Part shown: positions 1 through 7,582 of the stretch, one piece after another
Numbering within the stretch: the first letter of the stretch is position 1
Layout: every line of letters begins with the position of its first letter
Assembly: GCA_903970405.1 (NCBI GenBank)
Contig: CAJCIT010000207.1
Location: 1-36,343 of the forward strand
Direction of reading: 5' to 3'
Origin: Acidobacteriaceae bacterium
GTDB taxonomy: Bacteria; Acidobacteriota; Terriglobia; Bryobacterales; Bryobacteraceae
DNA length: 36,343 bases
Position numbers and translations under genes: made by a program
Notes under the pieces: generated by a model
Told to the model about the DNA's origin: nothing
Seen by the model: the letters and a program-made list of their open reading frames with translations, nothing else
Databases searched by the model: none

Positions 1-539
1 TGTCCCGCCGCTAGTTGCCGGCGCGCTTCCCACAAAACCATCCCCGTTCCCGCCAGCTTGCCGTCCAGGTAGCTGTCGATCATCGGGCCTGACGAAAGAA
101 CGATCGCCGGCATGTTCACCGTGGCCGCGGCCATCAAACAAGCCGGTGTCGTTTTATCGCAGCCCGTGGTCAGCACTACGCCGTCGAAAGGGTAACCGCA
201 CATCACTTCCACCAAGCCGAGATACGCCAGGTTGCGGTCGAGCGCCGCCGTCGGACGCCGGCAGCTCTCTTGCATCGGATGAACGGGAAACTCGAAAGGA
301 ATGCCGCCGGCGTCGCGGATGCCCTCTTTGACGCGCTCAGCCAGTTGTAAATGGATCCGGTTGCACGGAACCAGATCGCTGCCTGTCTGCGCCAAGCCGA
401 TCACAGGCCTGCCCGATTGCAACTCCTGCCGCGATAGCCCGTAATTGTGATAGCGCTCTATATAGACCGCGGTCTCGCCGGGCTCAGTTGGGTCGTTGAA
501 CCAGATTTCGCTGCGCAGTCTCTTATGGTCGTCGCTCAT
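1..539 (-). CDS. IlvD/Edd-family sugar-acid (pentonate-type) dehydratase, 3' part cut by window edge
   Basis: The reverse strand encodes about 179 residues from ATG at 539 ([20 protein letters not shown]) to the left edge. The segment is typical of the IlvD/Edd [2Fe-2S] dehydratases acting on sugar acids: '[17 protein letters not shown]', '[17 protein letters not shown]' and '[16 protein letters not shown]'. The cysteines in 'LVPCN' and 'TTGCDK' fit the family's iron-sulfur ligands. Such enzymes dehydrate aldonates (arabonate, xylonate) to 2-keto-3-deoxy acids in the cytoplasm. The neighbouring DHDPS/NAL-family lyase, 82 nt upstream on the same strand, supports a sugar-acid pathway over branched-chain amino acid synthesis. 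The N-terminal 'WFNDP..ERYHNYG' region also resembles the arabonate/xylonate branch more than IlvD proper. The substrate is inferred. The gene continues beyond position 1, so the third cluster ligand cannot be checked. Confidence 0.85.
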   Translation of the reverse strand, partial: MSDDHKRLRSEIWFNDPTEPGETAVYIERYHNYGLSRQELQSGRPVIGLAQTGSDLVPCNRIHLQLAERVKEGIRDAGGIPFEFPVHPMQESCRRPTAALDRNLAYLGLVEVMCGYPFDGVVLTTGCDKTTPACLMAAATVNMPAIVLSSGPMIDSYLDGKLAGTGMVLWEARRQLAAG

Positions 540-621
540 GTGTCCCGCAAGGCATCGCTTTCACGCGGGTCTTCAGTCTGAAGCGTCCGCCGTGATCTCG
601 CGTCCCTCGCATGATCCAAGC

Positions 622-1533
622 CTAATGGATGCTCGACGTGCTTCGCACGGGAGCAATCAGAAACCCGGCCATCTCATCGGAGAGATCCTCCACAATAGTG
701 CGGACTTGCCGCTTCTCATCGGCAGTCAACTTTCGTCTCGGAGCGATGCACTCGCCGCAATCGTGTCCCACCGCCGCCAGCGCCTCACGGACCGCCGGAA
801 CAAGCGGAAACTGAAAGATCTTGTAGAGCAGAGGATTCAGGCGCGCCTGCAATTCCCTCGCTTCAGTCCATCGCTGCTCCTTGGCCAGTTCAAAGAGCCT
901 TACAAAGGCGCCTGGCAGCAGGTTATAGAACGTGCCGATGCCACCCATCGCGCCCATGAAGAGACCGGCCGCCAGCACCTCGTCTCGGCCGTTGAACATG
1001 ATCATGCCCCTGGCTCGCAGCAGCGAAAGAAGGTAGAGGTTGAAGTCAGTGAACTTGAAGCCCACCACCCCGCGTATCCCGGCAAGTTGCAATGCCCGGT
1101 CAGGCGTGAGTTGCGGGCAGGAGTCCGGGTGGTGATAGAGCAGCACCGGCAGCGGAGATTCCGCCGCCAGCGCTTCATAGAACTCATGAATTTCCGCAAA
1201 TTCATACAGTCCCAAGGGAGGCAGACTCGATACGGCGTGCGCTCCCGCGTTCCCGGCATGCCGCGCCAGCGCGATGGCGTCGGCAGTGCTGGCCGCGCCC
1301 ACGTGAACCACCACCAACTTGCCCGGCGGTGAGAACTGTAGCGCCGCTTCCAGCACCGCCTTGCGCTGAGCAAGGCTCTGTTGCATTCCTTCACCGGTTT
1401 GGCCGCAGACGTAGAGACCGTGAACTCCTGCCGTATAGAGGCCGCCGATCAAGCGTTCAAAAGCCGCCGGCAGGAAAACGCCGTCCGCGGATAAAGGCGT
1501 CACAATAGCCGGAAGGATACCTGTAAGGTCCAT
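622..1533 (-). CDS. DHDPS/N-acetylneuraminate lyase family protein (2-keto-3-deoxy sugar acid lyase or dehydratase)
   Basis: A 303-residue TIM-barrel enzyme of the class I, Schiff-base family. It has the substrate carboxylate-binding motif 'GQTGEGMQ' (44-51; family consensus GxTGE), the catalytic tyrosine in 'LLYHHP' (Tyr133) and the Schiff-base lysine in 'VVGFKFTD' (Lys160). Length is normal for the family. It lies immediately upstream of the pentonate-type dehydratase on the same strand, so it probably handles the 2-keto-3-deoxy acid that enzyme makes, either as an aldolase or as a second dehydratase. Lysine biosynthesis (DapA) is less likely in this context. Its start is 44 nt from the stop of the M56-GWxTD gene, and I see no Shine-Dalgarno sequence or good promoter there. 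The family is clear; the substrate is inferred. Confidence 0.85.
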   Translation of the reverse strand: MDLTGILPAIVTPLSADGVFLPAAFERLIGGLYTAGVHGLYVCGQTGEGMQQSLAQRKAVLEAALQFSPPGKLVVVHVGAASTADAIALARHAGNAGAHAVSSLPPLGLYEFAEIHEFYEALAAESPLPVLLYHHPDSCPQLTPDRALQLAGIRGVVGFKFTDFNLYLLSLLRARGMIMFNGRDEVLAAGLFMGAMGGIGTFYNLLPGAFVRLFELAKEQRWTEARELQARLNPLLYKIFQFPLVPAVREALAAVGHDCGECIAPRRKLTADEKRQVRTIVEDLSDEMAGFLIAPVRSTSSIH

Positions 1534-1577
1534 GGTTAAGGAGAGATGACGAGTCTTGCTTGACCCGAATTAACATA

Positions 1578-3617
1578 TCACTTCGCCGTCCCCTGTTTAT
1601 CGATCAGCACTGTGTTTTCAAGCGTAAAATTCCTCGTTCCCGTCTTATCCACGAACGTGAATGCCGCTGCTCCATAAGTGTCCGGGCGCTTTCCCTCCGA
1701 AAAACTCGCGCGGCTTTGAATGGTTCCATGCGCGCCCACAATGTGCCGGTACAACCATTCCTCATAGGGCGCTTTGATCCGGTCGCTGCCGGCAGGATGT
1801 GAATCGATCTCATCCGGTGGCCCGTACTGGATGTAAATGCGCCCGCGGTCCGTCTGCCATCCGGGCTTGCTGGCCGTCCAGCGCTGGTTCGCGTACGCCA
1901 TTCGCCGGTAATGTTCTTCCTTGTATTCGTTCTCAGGTGTCCCCGGCGTCGGGTCGCGTCTCTCCCAGAACTGTTCAATGAAGTGTTGGCGCTCATCGCC
2001 GGTCGTGAGGCTTTCGAATGCGGCCTTCTCAGCCGGCTGAATGATGTAGACCACGTCCTCATTCAGCCACTTCGCCGTCGCGGACGGTGTTACCGTGCTC
2101 TCAGGCTTCGCGTTTGCTTGCGGTTCGCCTTGAACCGTCTCCGCCTGAGCCCACGCGCCCTTTCGCTCGACAAACGTGAAGATAACGTTGTTACCGTTCA
2201 CATGTCTCCTGCGGCCCGCGTCCACGAAGCCATCCAGATATCGGTATCTCCATTGTTCGAACGGTGCTTTCACCTTGTTATCGCTGTGAGGATGCGAGTC
2301 AATCTCATCCGGAGGCCCGAATTGGATATAGATACGCCCGCGGTCAGTTTGCCACCCCGGCTTGTTTTCGCGCCAATGCTGGTTGGCGTAGGCGATCCGC
2401 CGGTAGTGCTCCTTCTTGAATGCGTTCTCCGCCGCGCCCGGCATCGGATTGCGCCGCTCCCAGAACTGCGCTACGAACTGCTGCCGGGTCTCGTCGGTCT
2501 TCAACGCTTCGAACGCGGCCTTCTCTTGAGGCGTAATGATGTAGACCACGTCCTCATTCAGCCACTTCGTCCACGTTCCGCCGTCTTGTTTTGCGCCTCC
2601 CTGCCATGCCGCCGGCGCCATTGCCGCCGCCGCCATCAGAACCAGCGCCACCGCGGCCGGCGCCCACAGGCCGCTGGGGCCTTTCGGGTACAGCAATCGT
2701 TCAATCCGTCTCATGAGGCTTCCTCCCGACGCGGCCAGCGCCGGCTCGCGGCTCGGCCACGCACGCTCTACACGTGTCAGTTCCAGCGCGGTCAATGCCT
2801 CGGCATAGCTATGCGCATCGCCGTGCAGCGCCACCACCGCGTCGTCGCAGCAGTTTTCTCGTTCCGTGCGAATCACCCGCGAAATCCACCACGCGGCGGG
2901 ATGGTAAAACAACAAACCGTCTACCAACCGCTGCACTGTGTTGATCAGGTAATCGGCCCGGCGGATGTGCGCGAGTTCATGCAGCAGGATGGCCTCTACT
3001 TGGCTTGCCGGCAAGCCTGCCAGGAATCCCAGCGGCGCAAGAATCACCGGCTTCAAGTGTCCAACCACCATCGGAGTCTCAGCCAGCGCCGATTCCAGCA
3101 GCGCCACCGGCCGCGACACGCGCAACTCCGCCTTGAGCCGCGCCAGTTCCAGTTGCCAGGCGGCGGGCGCGGCGCAGACCCCGCGGCGGCGCAGCCCGGA
3201 TAACCGCAGCCAGCCCATCGCCGATTGCAGTGAGAAGAGAAGGACGCCAGCCATCCACAGCGGCGCCAGCCACGGCGCAATCGTTGCCAACAGATCCGCA
3301 AAGCTCGAAGGCTCGCCTCCCGCGGCCACCGGCGCCAACGGACCAACCGGCGGAAGATCCAATTGCACCGACTCGCGCAGGCCTGCCGTCTCGGGCCACA
3401 GATGCCAAAGCGTCACGGCAAAGCCGGCCAGCAGTGCCGCCAGCGCCACGCACGCCGCCGCATACCGCACGCGCGCCGAACGCACCGCCGCCAGCATCAC
3501 GGCCAGGGCGGCCGCAATCGCCGCGCCTTCCCAAAGCGAATGCACCAGCGTCCAGCCCAGCGCATCCGCCGCGGGCGTCTTCACCCAATGGTCAACCAGA
3601 TTCATGATCGGGCTCAC
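1578..3617 (-). CDS. BlaR1-type M56 membrane metalloprotease fused to two GWxTD domains
   Basis: A 679-residue protein. The N-terminal third is an M56 (BlaR1/MecR1-like) integral membrane zinc protease: hydrophobic segments at about 20-75 and 112-135, zinc motif 'LLHELAHIRRADY' (His213, Glu214, His217) and downstream 'RTERENCCDDA' (about 251-260) with the expected glutamate ligand. After a last hydrophobic stretch (about 318-338) come two GWxTD domains in place of the penicillin-binding sensor: about 349-490 with 'PGWQTDRGRIYIQFGPPDEI' and about 514-665 with 'PGWQTDRGRIYIQYGPPDEI'. The GTG start overlaps the TGA of the blaI-like gene (GTGA), implying translational coupling; ATG at 3605 is an alternative. 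By family analogy the external part senses a signal and the protease triggers loss of the BlaI-type repressor. The ligand of GWxTD domains is unknown to me. Confidence 0.88.
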   Translation of the reverse strand: MSPIMNLVDHWVKTPAADALGWTLVHSLWEGAAIAAALAVMLAAVRSARVRYAAACVALAALLAGFAVTLWHLWPETAGLRESVQLDLPPVGPLAPVAAGGEPSSFADLLATIAPWLAPLWMAGVLLFSLQSAMGWLRLSGLRRRGVCAAPAAWQLELARLKAELRVSRPVALLESALAETPMVVGHLKPVILAPLGFLAGLPASQVEAILLHELAHIRRADYLINTVQRLVDGLLFYHPAAWWISRVIRTERENCCDDAVVALHGDAHSYAEALTALELTRVERAWPSREPALAASGGSLMRRIERLLYPKGPSGLWAPAAVALVLMAAAAMAPAAWQGGAKQDGGTWTKWLNEDVVYIITPQEKAAFEALKTDETRQQFVAQFWERRNPMPGAAENAFKKEHYRRIAYANQHWRENKPGWQTDRGRIYIQFGPPDEIDSHPHSDNKVKAPFEQWRYRYLDGFVDAGRRRHVNGNNVIFTFVERKGAWAQAETVQGEPQANAKPESTVTPSATAKWLNEDVVYIIQPAEKAAFESLTTGDERQHFIEQFWERRDPTPGTPENEYKEEHYRRMAYANQRWTASKPGWQTDRGRIYIQYGPPDEIDSHPAGSDRIKAPYEEWLYRHIVGAHGTIQSRASFSEGKRPDTYGAAAFTFVDKTGTRNFTLENTVLIDKQGTAK

Positions 3618-4006
3618 TTGGCCTCCTTCGTGTATTCATCCAGCAGCTTGCGCAACTCAGCCAGTTCCGCCTTGCTCGTCTTTTTCGCCGAGAGCGCCCC
3701 CACCAATAGCGCCCTGGCCGACCCGCTGAATGCCCTTTCCAGCAGGTGGCCGGCCAGTTGTTGCTGAGTCCACTCGCGTGGACGGGCAGCCCGGTAAACG
3801 TGGGCGCGTTGCTCCTCATCGCGGAGTAGCAATCCCTTATCCGCCATGATCTGCATGAATTTAAGGGTGGTGCTGTACTGCGCCTCCCGACGCCGCGCGA
3901 TCGTCTCATACACCTGGCGCACGGTGGCCGGCCCGGTGCTCCAGAGGACAGTCAATATTTCAAGTTCGGCATCGGTAGGCCGGGGAAGATCCGCTTTGCC
4001 ACGCAT
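3614..4006 (-). CDS. BlaI/MecI/CopY-family transcriptional repressor
   Basis: A 130-residue protein with the family's winged-helix N-terminus: 'PTDAELEILTVLWSTGPATV' is the classic BlaI start, followed by 'VYETIARRREAQYSTTLKFM' and 'DKGLLLRDEEQRAHVYRA'. The C-terminal part (about 85-130) matches the dimerisation region. It is paired by GTGA overlap with an M56 protease on the same strand, the standard regulator/sensor-protease arrangement. It probably represses its own promoter: a perfect 14-bp palindrome covers the -10 region just upstream. The two genes form a self-contained regulatory operon here, with no beta-lactamase or penicillin-binding protein gene nearby, so the regulon is unknown and antibiotic resistance should not be assumed. 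Confidence 0.9.
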   Translation of the reverse strand: MRGKADLPRPTDAELEILTVLWSTGPATVRQVYETIARRREAQYSTTLKFMQIMADKGLLLRDEEQRAHVYRAARPREWTQQQLAGHLLERAFSGSARALLVGALSAKKTSKAELAELRKLLDEYTKEAK

Positions 4007-4014
4007 CTAGGAAG

Positions 4015-4043
4015 ATCTTACTAGTAAGACATTCCTATGTCAA
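4015..4043 (-). promoter_or_regulatory. Promoter and BlaI-type operator of the repressor/M56 operon
   Basis: Read on the minus strand, a consensus -35 TTGACA (4038-4043) is followed by a 17-bp spacer and -10 TAAGAT (4015-4020). The perfect palindrome TCTTACTAGTAAGA (4016-4029) covers the -10 and the end of the spacer, where a repressor would block RNA polymerase. The TACTAGTA core resembles the TACTA...TAGTA half-sites of BlaI-family operators. The -10 ends 8 nt before the ATG at 4006, so the mRNA should be leaderless or nearly so, and no Shine-Dalgarno sequence is visible. Confidence 0.75.
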
Positions 4044-4258
4044 GCGTGAAGATTTTGCAGACGATTGCCCGCTGCCTGCTGAAGCGGAGACTGTCAGCCG
4101 GTTGGGGGCTATAGTCTCGACAGCTTCGCTTTGTCCAATGCCTAATGGAGGAACCAAAGCACAGAGGAGTAAGCAAGGGGAAGAAACGGGAGAAAATCAA
4201 TTTTTCGGGGGTCTCAGCAAGTGAGTGCGGCAGCGATGCTTCCGCAGAGGAAGGTTGA
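4044..4258. other. Intergenic, no gene recognised
   Basis: Between the blaI promoter and the remnant that follows I see no convincing gene. An 83-codon frame on the minus strand crosses it, but it has no recognisable features and overlaps the blaI promoter. A purine-rich stretch with GAGG precedes the ATG at 4264 of the remnant ORF. Confidence 0.5.
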
Positions 4259-4484
4259 ATGAATATGGACACTAAGATCCTGGAACAGATCGATCCGAAG
4301 GTGCTGGGCGCGCGCCTTCAGGCCGCGCGTCGAAGTGGTGCTGGACTTTATGTTCTGGCCTTCCTCGAAGCATCGCTTTGGCTGGTTCCTCGAACCGGGT
4401 TTCGACTACAGCTTCGCGCGCGGGCACGAGCACTCGATTGGGATTAGCGGCGGCTTGCTCATCGTAATCCCACGAAAACGTTAA
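4259..4484 (+). pseudogene. Chimeric gene remnant: XRE-type N-terminus joined out of frame to an outer-membrane-type C-terminus
   Basis: The frame from 4259/4264 begins 'MDTKILEQIDPKVLGARLQA', which resembles the start of XRE helix-turn-helix proteins ('IDP..LG.RLQ.AR') but loses similarity after about 25 residues. From 4329 a different frame encodes 'VEVVLDFMFWPSSKHRFGWF' and continues to TAA at 4482-4484 with 'GHEHSIGISGGLLIVIPRKR'. That looks like the tail of an uncharacterised outer-membrane or transporter-like protein. Neither piece is a complete gene, and the change of identity coincides with a frame change near 4325. The simplest reading is a deletion that fused fragments of two lost genes. 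The family assignments are by eye. Confidence 0.45.
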
Positions 4485-4559
4485 ACTCCTTCGTAATATC
4501 AGGATAAGGCGGGAATTGCAGACTACGATCAGTCTTGTACAAAGCGGTATAACAACGAA

Positions 4560-4817
4560 ATGATGTCTGAGCAAGACGACCCCGGCCGCGAAGACGAACA
4601 TCGCGACGGCTCCCAGCCGCCCGAGCCGAAGCGCCTCTTAGGCTTTGGCGCCGCGATGGGCCTCTATGCCGTGCTGGCATTGCTCTCGTTCCTGACGCTG
4701 ACTGGAGACTTCCGGACTTTTATGCTGATCGTGCTAGGTGCAATTGCCGTGATGACGTACACGCATCGAATGCGCGAGAAGCTGGGGATCAAGAGACGCT
4801 CGCGCTGGGGCCGTTAG
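4560..4817 (+). CDS. Small membrane protein of unknown function
   Basis: An 85-residue protein with a charged N-terminus (about 1-25), then two hydrophobic segments, roughly 27-47 ('LLGFGAAMGLYAVLALLSFL') and 51-67 ('FRTFMLIVLGAIAVMTYTH'), and a basic C-tail 'GIKRRSRWGR'. It is probably an inner-membrane protein with both ends in the cytoplasm. ATG codons at 4560 and 4563 are both possible. A TATAAC -10-like box (4548-4553) lies 6-9 nt upstream and there is no Shine-Dalgarno sequence, so a near-leaderless mRNA is plausible. I do not recognise the family. Confidence 0.6.
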   Translation: MMSEQDDPGREDEHRDGSQPPEPKRLLGFGAAMGLYAVLALLSFLTLTGDFRTFMLIVLGAIAVMTYTHRMREKLGIKRRSRWGR

Positions 4818-4924
4818 AAGGTGGGAGAAAATCTCAAGTTTCTGGGAGTGACTGCGGCAGCGAGGAACTGTGCGTTTACCCGCTTGTTTGGCGGCTCAGA
4901 AGAAGGAGCCGATTTCTTCATGGC

Positions 4925-4954
4925 TTCACGCAGCGGGCACGCGCCCGATATACT
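4925..4954 (+). promoter_or_regulatory. Putative promoter of the secreted alpha/beta-hydrolase
   Basis: TTCACG (4925-4930), 18-bp spacer, TATACT (4949-4954). The -10 ends 12 nt before the ATG at 4967 and there is no Shine-Dalgarno sequence. The -35 is a partial match (4 of 6). Confidence 0.4.
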
Positions 4955-4966
4955 GCGCTGGTCACC

Positions 4967-6739
4967 ATGCGCACGCTTATCTGCCTTCCCTTCCTTGCTT
5001 TTTTGTTATCCGCGCAAGCGCCGCTCGCCGACCGGCGGAATACCGAAACGCCCAATACGGATACCCACTTCACGATGCCTCACTATGCGAGCGCAGCCGA
5101 GTGGGGTGCCCGGCGCTTGGCGCTGAGGCGGCAGATCCTCATGGCCGCCGGCTTGACGCCCAGCCCCGAGCGCACGCCTTTGCATCCCCAAGTCTTCGGC
5201 ACTATCCCGCATGAGGATTATGCCGTCGAAAAGGTGCTGCTGGAGACGATGCCGCATTACTATCTGGGCGGCAATCTCTACCGGCCGCTGAAGCCTGGGA
5301 AGTATCCCGCCATCCTCATACCGCACGGCCATTGGGAGTATGGCCGGTTGGAGAACCAGCCGCTGAATTCCACCCCCCGGGAAGGCGCGAATCTGGCTCG
5401 CCAGGGATATGTTGCCCTTGCAATCGACATGGCCGGCTATAACGACACCCTGCAGACGCCGCATGAGTTTGGGGGCGCTCGCGAAGAGCTCTGGAGCTTC
5501 ACGCCGCTGGGATTGCAACTGTGGAACGCGATCCGGGCGCTGGACTATCTGTTGAGCCGGGACGACGTCGATTCGGCGCGGGTGGGCGTCACAGGAGCCT
5601 CGGGCGGCGCTACTCAGACGTTGATGCTCACCGCCGTGGACGATCGGATTACCGCTTCGGCGCCCGTCAACATGGTTTCGGCGTACATGCAGGGAGGCGC
5701 GCGCTGTGAGAACGCCCCTGGCCTGCGGGTGGGGACTTCGAACCTTGAGATCGCGGCTATGATGGCGCCGAAGCCGGTGCTGCTGGTGGCTTCGACCGGC
5801 GATTGGACCAGCAAGGTGCCGGAGGAAGAACTGCCCGCGATTCGCCAGATCTACGCGCTCTATGGCAAGGCCGAGAATCTGGACGGCTTCTACCAGGAGG
5901 CGCCTCACAACTACAACCAGAAGGCGCGCGAAGCCGTTTATCAATTCTTCGCCAAGGTGCTGTTGCACGACCCGAAGTGGAGCGAATACCACGAGAGGAA
6001 TGTTGCCGTGGAGCGGCTTCAGGACTATTTGGCCCTCATGGGCCGTCCGCTGCCGCCCGAAGCGCTGGATTATGACGGCCTCTTCGCGCAATGGCGCGAA
6101 CTGGCGCAGCGGCAAGCGCGCGAGTCCGATCCGGCAACGCTGCGTGAGAATCTGCGCGCGGCGGTGGGCGTGGAATGGCCGCTACACGTGAAACACATAT
6201 CCACGACGAGCGCGGGAATCATCTTGTGGCGGCCGGAAGCGCAGGACCGCGTCCCGGCGCGCGTGGTAGCGGCAAAAGGCGAACCCAAGGGCGTGATTGT
6301 TTTCGTTCACCCCGGCGGGATGGAGGCGGCAGCCGAATCGCCCGAGTTTCGACAATTGCCGCCGGATCAGGCCGTCATTCAGATTGACGCCTTCCAAACA
6401 GGCTCCGCGCAGGCCGCGCGTGACCGCTCGGCTACGCATTTTCTGACCTTTAACCGTTCTGACGATTCAGCGCGGGTCCAAGACATCTTGACTGCGCTGG
6501 CTTTCGCCGCCGAGCAGCATCCAGACTTGCCGCTTGGCTTGGCGGGGGTGGGAAAAGCGGCGCTATGGTGCCAGTTGGCGGCAGCCGTTGCACCGACGCC
6601 CGTCAAACTCTACCTGACCCATGGGCTAACCCAGCCGGAAGGTTGGAGCGGCGCCGACGAGCAATTGCTGAAGGATCTGTTCGTTCCAGGGCTGAATCGC
6701 GCGGGAGGATGGGAAGCGGTTAAGCGCCTCGCGAGATAA
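4967..6739 (+). CDS. Secreted alpha/beta-hydrolase (acetyl xylan esterase/dipeptidyl-peptidase-like) with degenerate second domain
   Basis: A 590-residue protein with a Sec signal peptide (MRTLICLPFLAFLLSAQA). The first domain (about 80-335) is an alpha/beta-hydrolase: oxyanion-hole region 'AILIPHGHWEYG' (115-126), nucleophile elbow 'GVTGASGGATQT' with Ser212, probable acid Asp279 in 'ASTGDW' and probable base His314 in 'EAPHNYNQ'. It resembles bacterial acetyl xylan esterase and hydrolase families in Acidobacteria and Planctomycetes. A second region (about 400-575) repeats hydrolase-like strands ('KGVIVFVHPGGME'), but its elbow 'LGLAGVGKAALW' (523-534) has no serine, so it is probably structural. 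Exported to the periplasm or surface; the substrate, perhaps an ester of a plant polysaccharide, is a guess. It ends 25 nt before a terminator shared with the convergent FecR-like gene. Confidence 0.8.
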   Translation: MRTLICLPFLAFLLSAQAPLADRRNTETPNTDTHFTMPHYASAAEWGARRLALRRQILMAAGLTPSPERTPLHPQVFGTIPHEDYAVEKVLLETMPHYYLGGNLYRPLKPGKYPAILIPHGHWEYGRLENQPLNSTPREGANLARQGYVALAIDMAGYNDTLQTPHEFGGAREELWSFTPLGLQLWNAIRALDYLLSRDDVDSARVGVTGASGGATQTLMLTAVDDRITASAPVNMVSAYMQGGARCENAPGLRVGTSNLEIAAMMAPKPVLLVASTGDWTSKVPEEELPAIRQIYALYGKAENLDGFYQEAPHNYNQKAREAVYQFFAKVLLHDPKWSEYHERNVAVERLQDYLALMGRPLPPEALDYDGLFAQWRELAQRQARESDPATLRENLRAAVGVEWPLHVKHISTTSAGIILWRPEAQDRVPARVVAAKGEPKGVIVFVHPGGMEAAAESPEFRQLPPDQAVIQIDAFQTGSAQAARDRSATHFLTFNRSDDSARVQDILTALAFAAEQHPDLPLGLAGVGKAALWCQLAAAVAPTPVKLYLTHGLTQPEGWSGADEQLLKDLFVPGLNRAGGWEAVKRLAR

Positions 6740-6763
6740 GTGCGGACGCGGACCAAACAGAAA

Positions 6764-6798
6764 ACGCCCGCGCCGCCTTGAAAGGGCGACGCGGGCGT
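6764..6798 (-). terminator. Rho-independent terminator between convergent genes
   Basis: A perfect 9-bp stem (6764-6772 ACGCCCGCG with 6790-6798 CGCGGGCGT) has further pairing in the loop. Read on the minus strand it is followed by TTTTCTGTTT, the U-rich tail expected for termination of the FecR-like gene, whose stop is at 6824. It may also slow transcription coming from the hydrolase gene on the plus strand. Confidence 0.75.
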
Positions 6799-6823
6799 CG
6801 ATACAAACCACATCTGCAATCCC

Positions 6824-7522
6824 TTAGATGGGGCTGATGATGTTGGTGGACTTAGAGCCGAAGTAGGCGCCCAGACCAGCGCCGAGACCGATCAGCGCGC
6901 CGGCAATCAACAAGGCCTCCGCGTCAGTAAGAGTTTTCCCGCCGCCTGCGCCGGAGGCGGCGTGACCAGGGCAACCCTTCGCTTTCGGATGCTTAGTGCA
7001 ATCCACCTTATTATTACTATCCTGATCGGACGCGCCAGATTGACCGTCGAACGCCGCGCCGCCGCCCGCGCCAACGGTGCGCAGAAGAACGCCGCTGTTG
7101 TTGTACACGTTGAACGGACCCGCAATGGAGGCAATCTGAAGTTCGTCGCCAGAGACGCGAGCCACAAACTGCGTGCCCTTGCCGGAACCCTCAATGCGAT
7201 AGCCGTTTGCCATCAAGTCGAAAGAACCGCCCAGATTATCCACGCGAGCTACTCCGGACTGTAGGACAACCTTGTCCGTGTAAACCTTAGCCGAAGAATT
7301 GATGCCCACACTCACGGTAGATCCGTTTTGCAGGTACACCTGGCTGGTCGCCGACGTGGTCACAAGCGATGCGCCATCCGACACATTTGCAGTTCCCGTC
7401 ACCGGCGTGTTGTTGAGAGAGAAGCTGCCAATCGCCGAGGCGACGCCAATGACTCCAGTTCCAGCAAAGGAAGGAGCCGTTAACGCGGCAACCAGTAGAA
7501 GAGACCGAAGGCTCTGTTTCAT
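6824..7522 (-). CDS. Secreted FecR-like domain protein with C-terminal hydrophobic anchor
   Basis: From ATG at 7522, 232 residues: signal peptide 'MKQSLRSLLLVAALTAPSFA', a beta-rich FecR-like domain (about 25-150) with 'DGASLVTTSATSQVYLQNGS' and 'KVVLQSGVARVDNLGGSFDL', then a Gly/Ser-rich linker holding two cysteines ('KVDCTKHPKAKGCPGH'), and a C-terminal hydrophobic stretch 'ALLIAGALIGLGAGLGAYFG'. FecR-type domains in such secreted proteins are usually of unknown role, and no ECF sigma factor gene is adjacent. I chose 7522 over the longer in-frame start at 7594 because it has a Shine-Dalgarno (GGAG, 7531-7534) and puts the signal peptide at the N-terminus. The gene ends in a strong terminator and appears monocistronic. 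Confidence 0.75.
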   Translation of the reverse strand: MKQSLRSLLLVAALTAPSFAGTGVIGVASAIGSFSLNNTPVTGTANVSDGASLVTTSATSQVYLQNGSTVSVGINSSAKVYTDKVVLQSGVARVDNLGGSFDLMANGYRIEGSGKGTQFVARVSGDELQIASIAGPFNVYNNSGVLLRTVGAGGGAAFDGQSGASDQDSNNKVDCTKHPKAKGCPGHAASGAGGGKTLTDAEALLIAGALIGLGAGLGAYFGSKSTNIISPI

Positions 7523-7582
7523 TAATAATTCTCCGTAGCTCCAGCCTCCGAGGGCTTTAAGAGCAAGCTTCATCGCTTTCCA

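Noticed and set aside
1911-3203. 430-codon plus-strand frame opposite the M56-GWxTD gene
   Set aside because: Antisense shadow of a well-supported gene; Arg-rich, no motif, no start signals.
3614-4043. Beta-lactam resistance locus
   Set aside because: BlaI/M56 genes are present, but the sensor is GWxTD, not penicillin-binding, and no beta-lactamase is nearby.
4021-4272. 83-codon minus-strand frame upstream of blaI
   Set aside because: Covers the blaI promoter, with no domain or ribosome binding site.
5006-6115. 369-codon minus-strand frame inside the alpha/beta-hydrolase
   Set aside because: Shadow frame of a GC-rich gene; the plus-strand product has catalytic motifs and a signal peptide.
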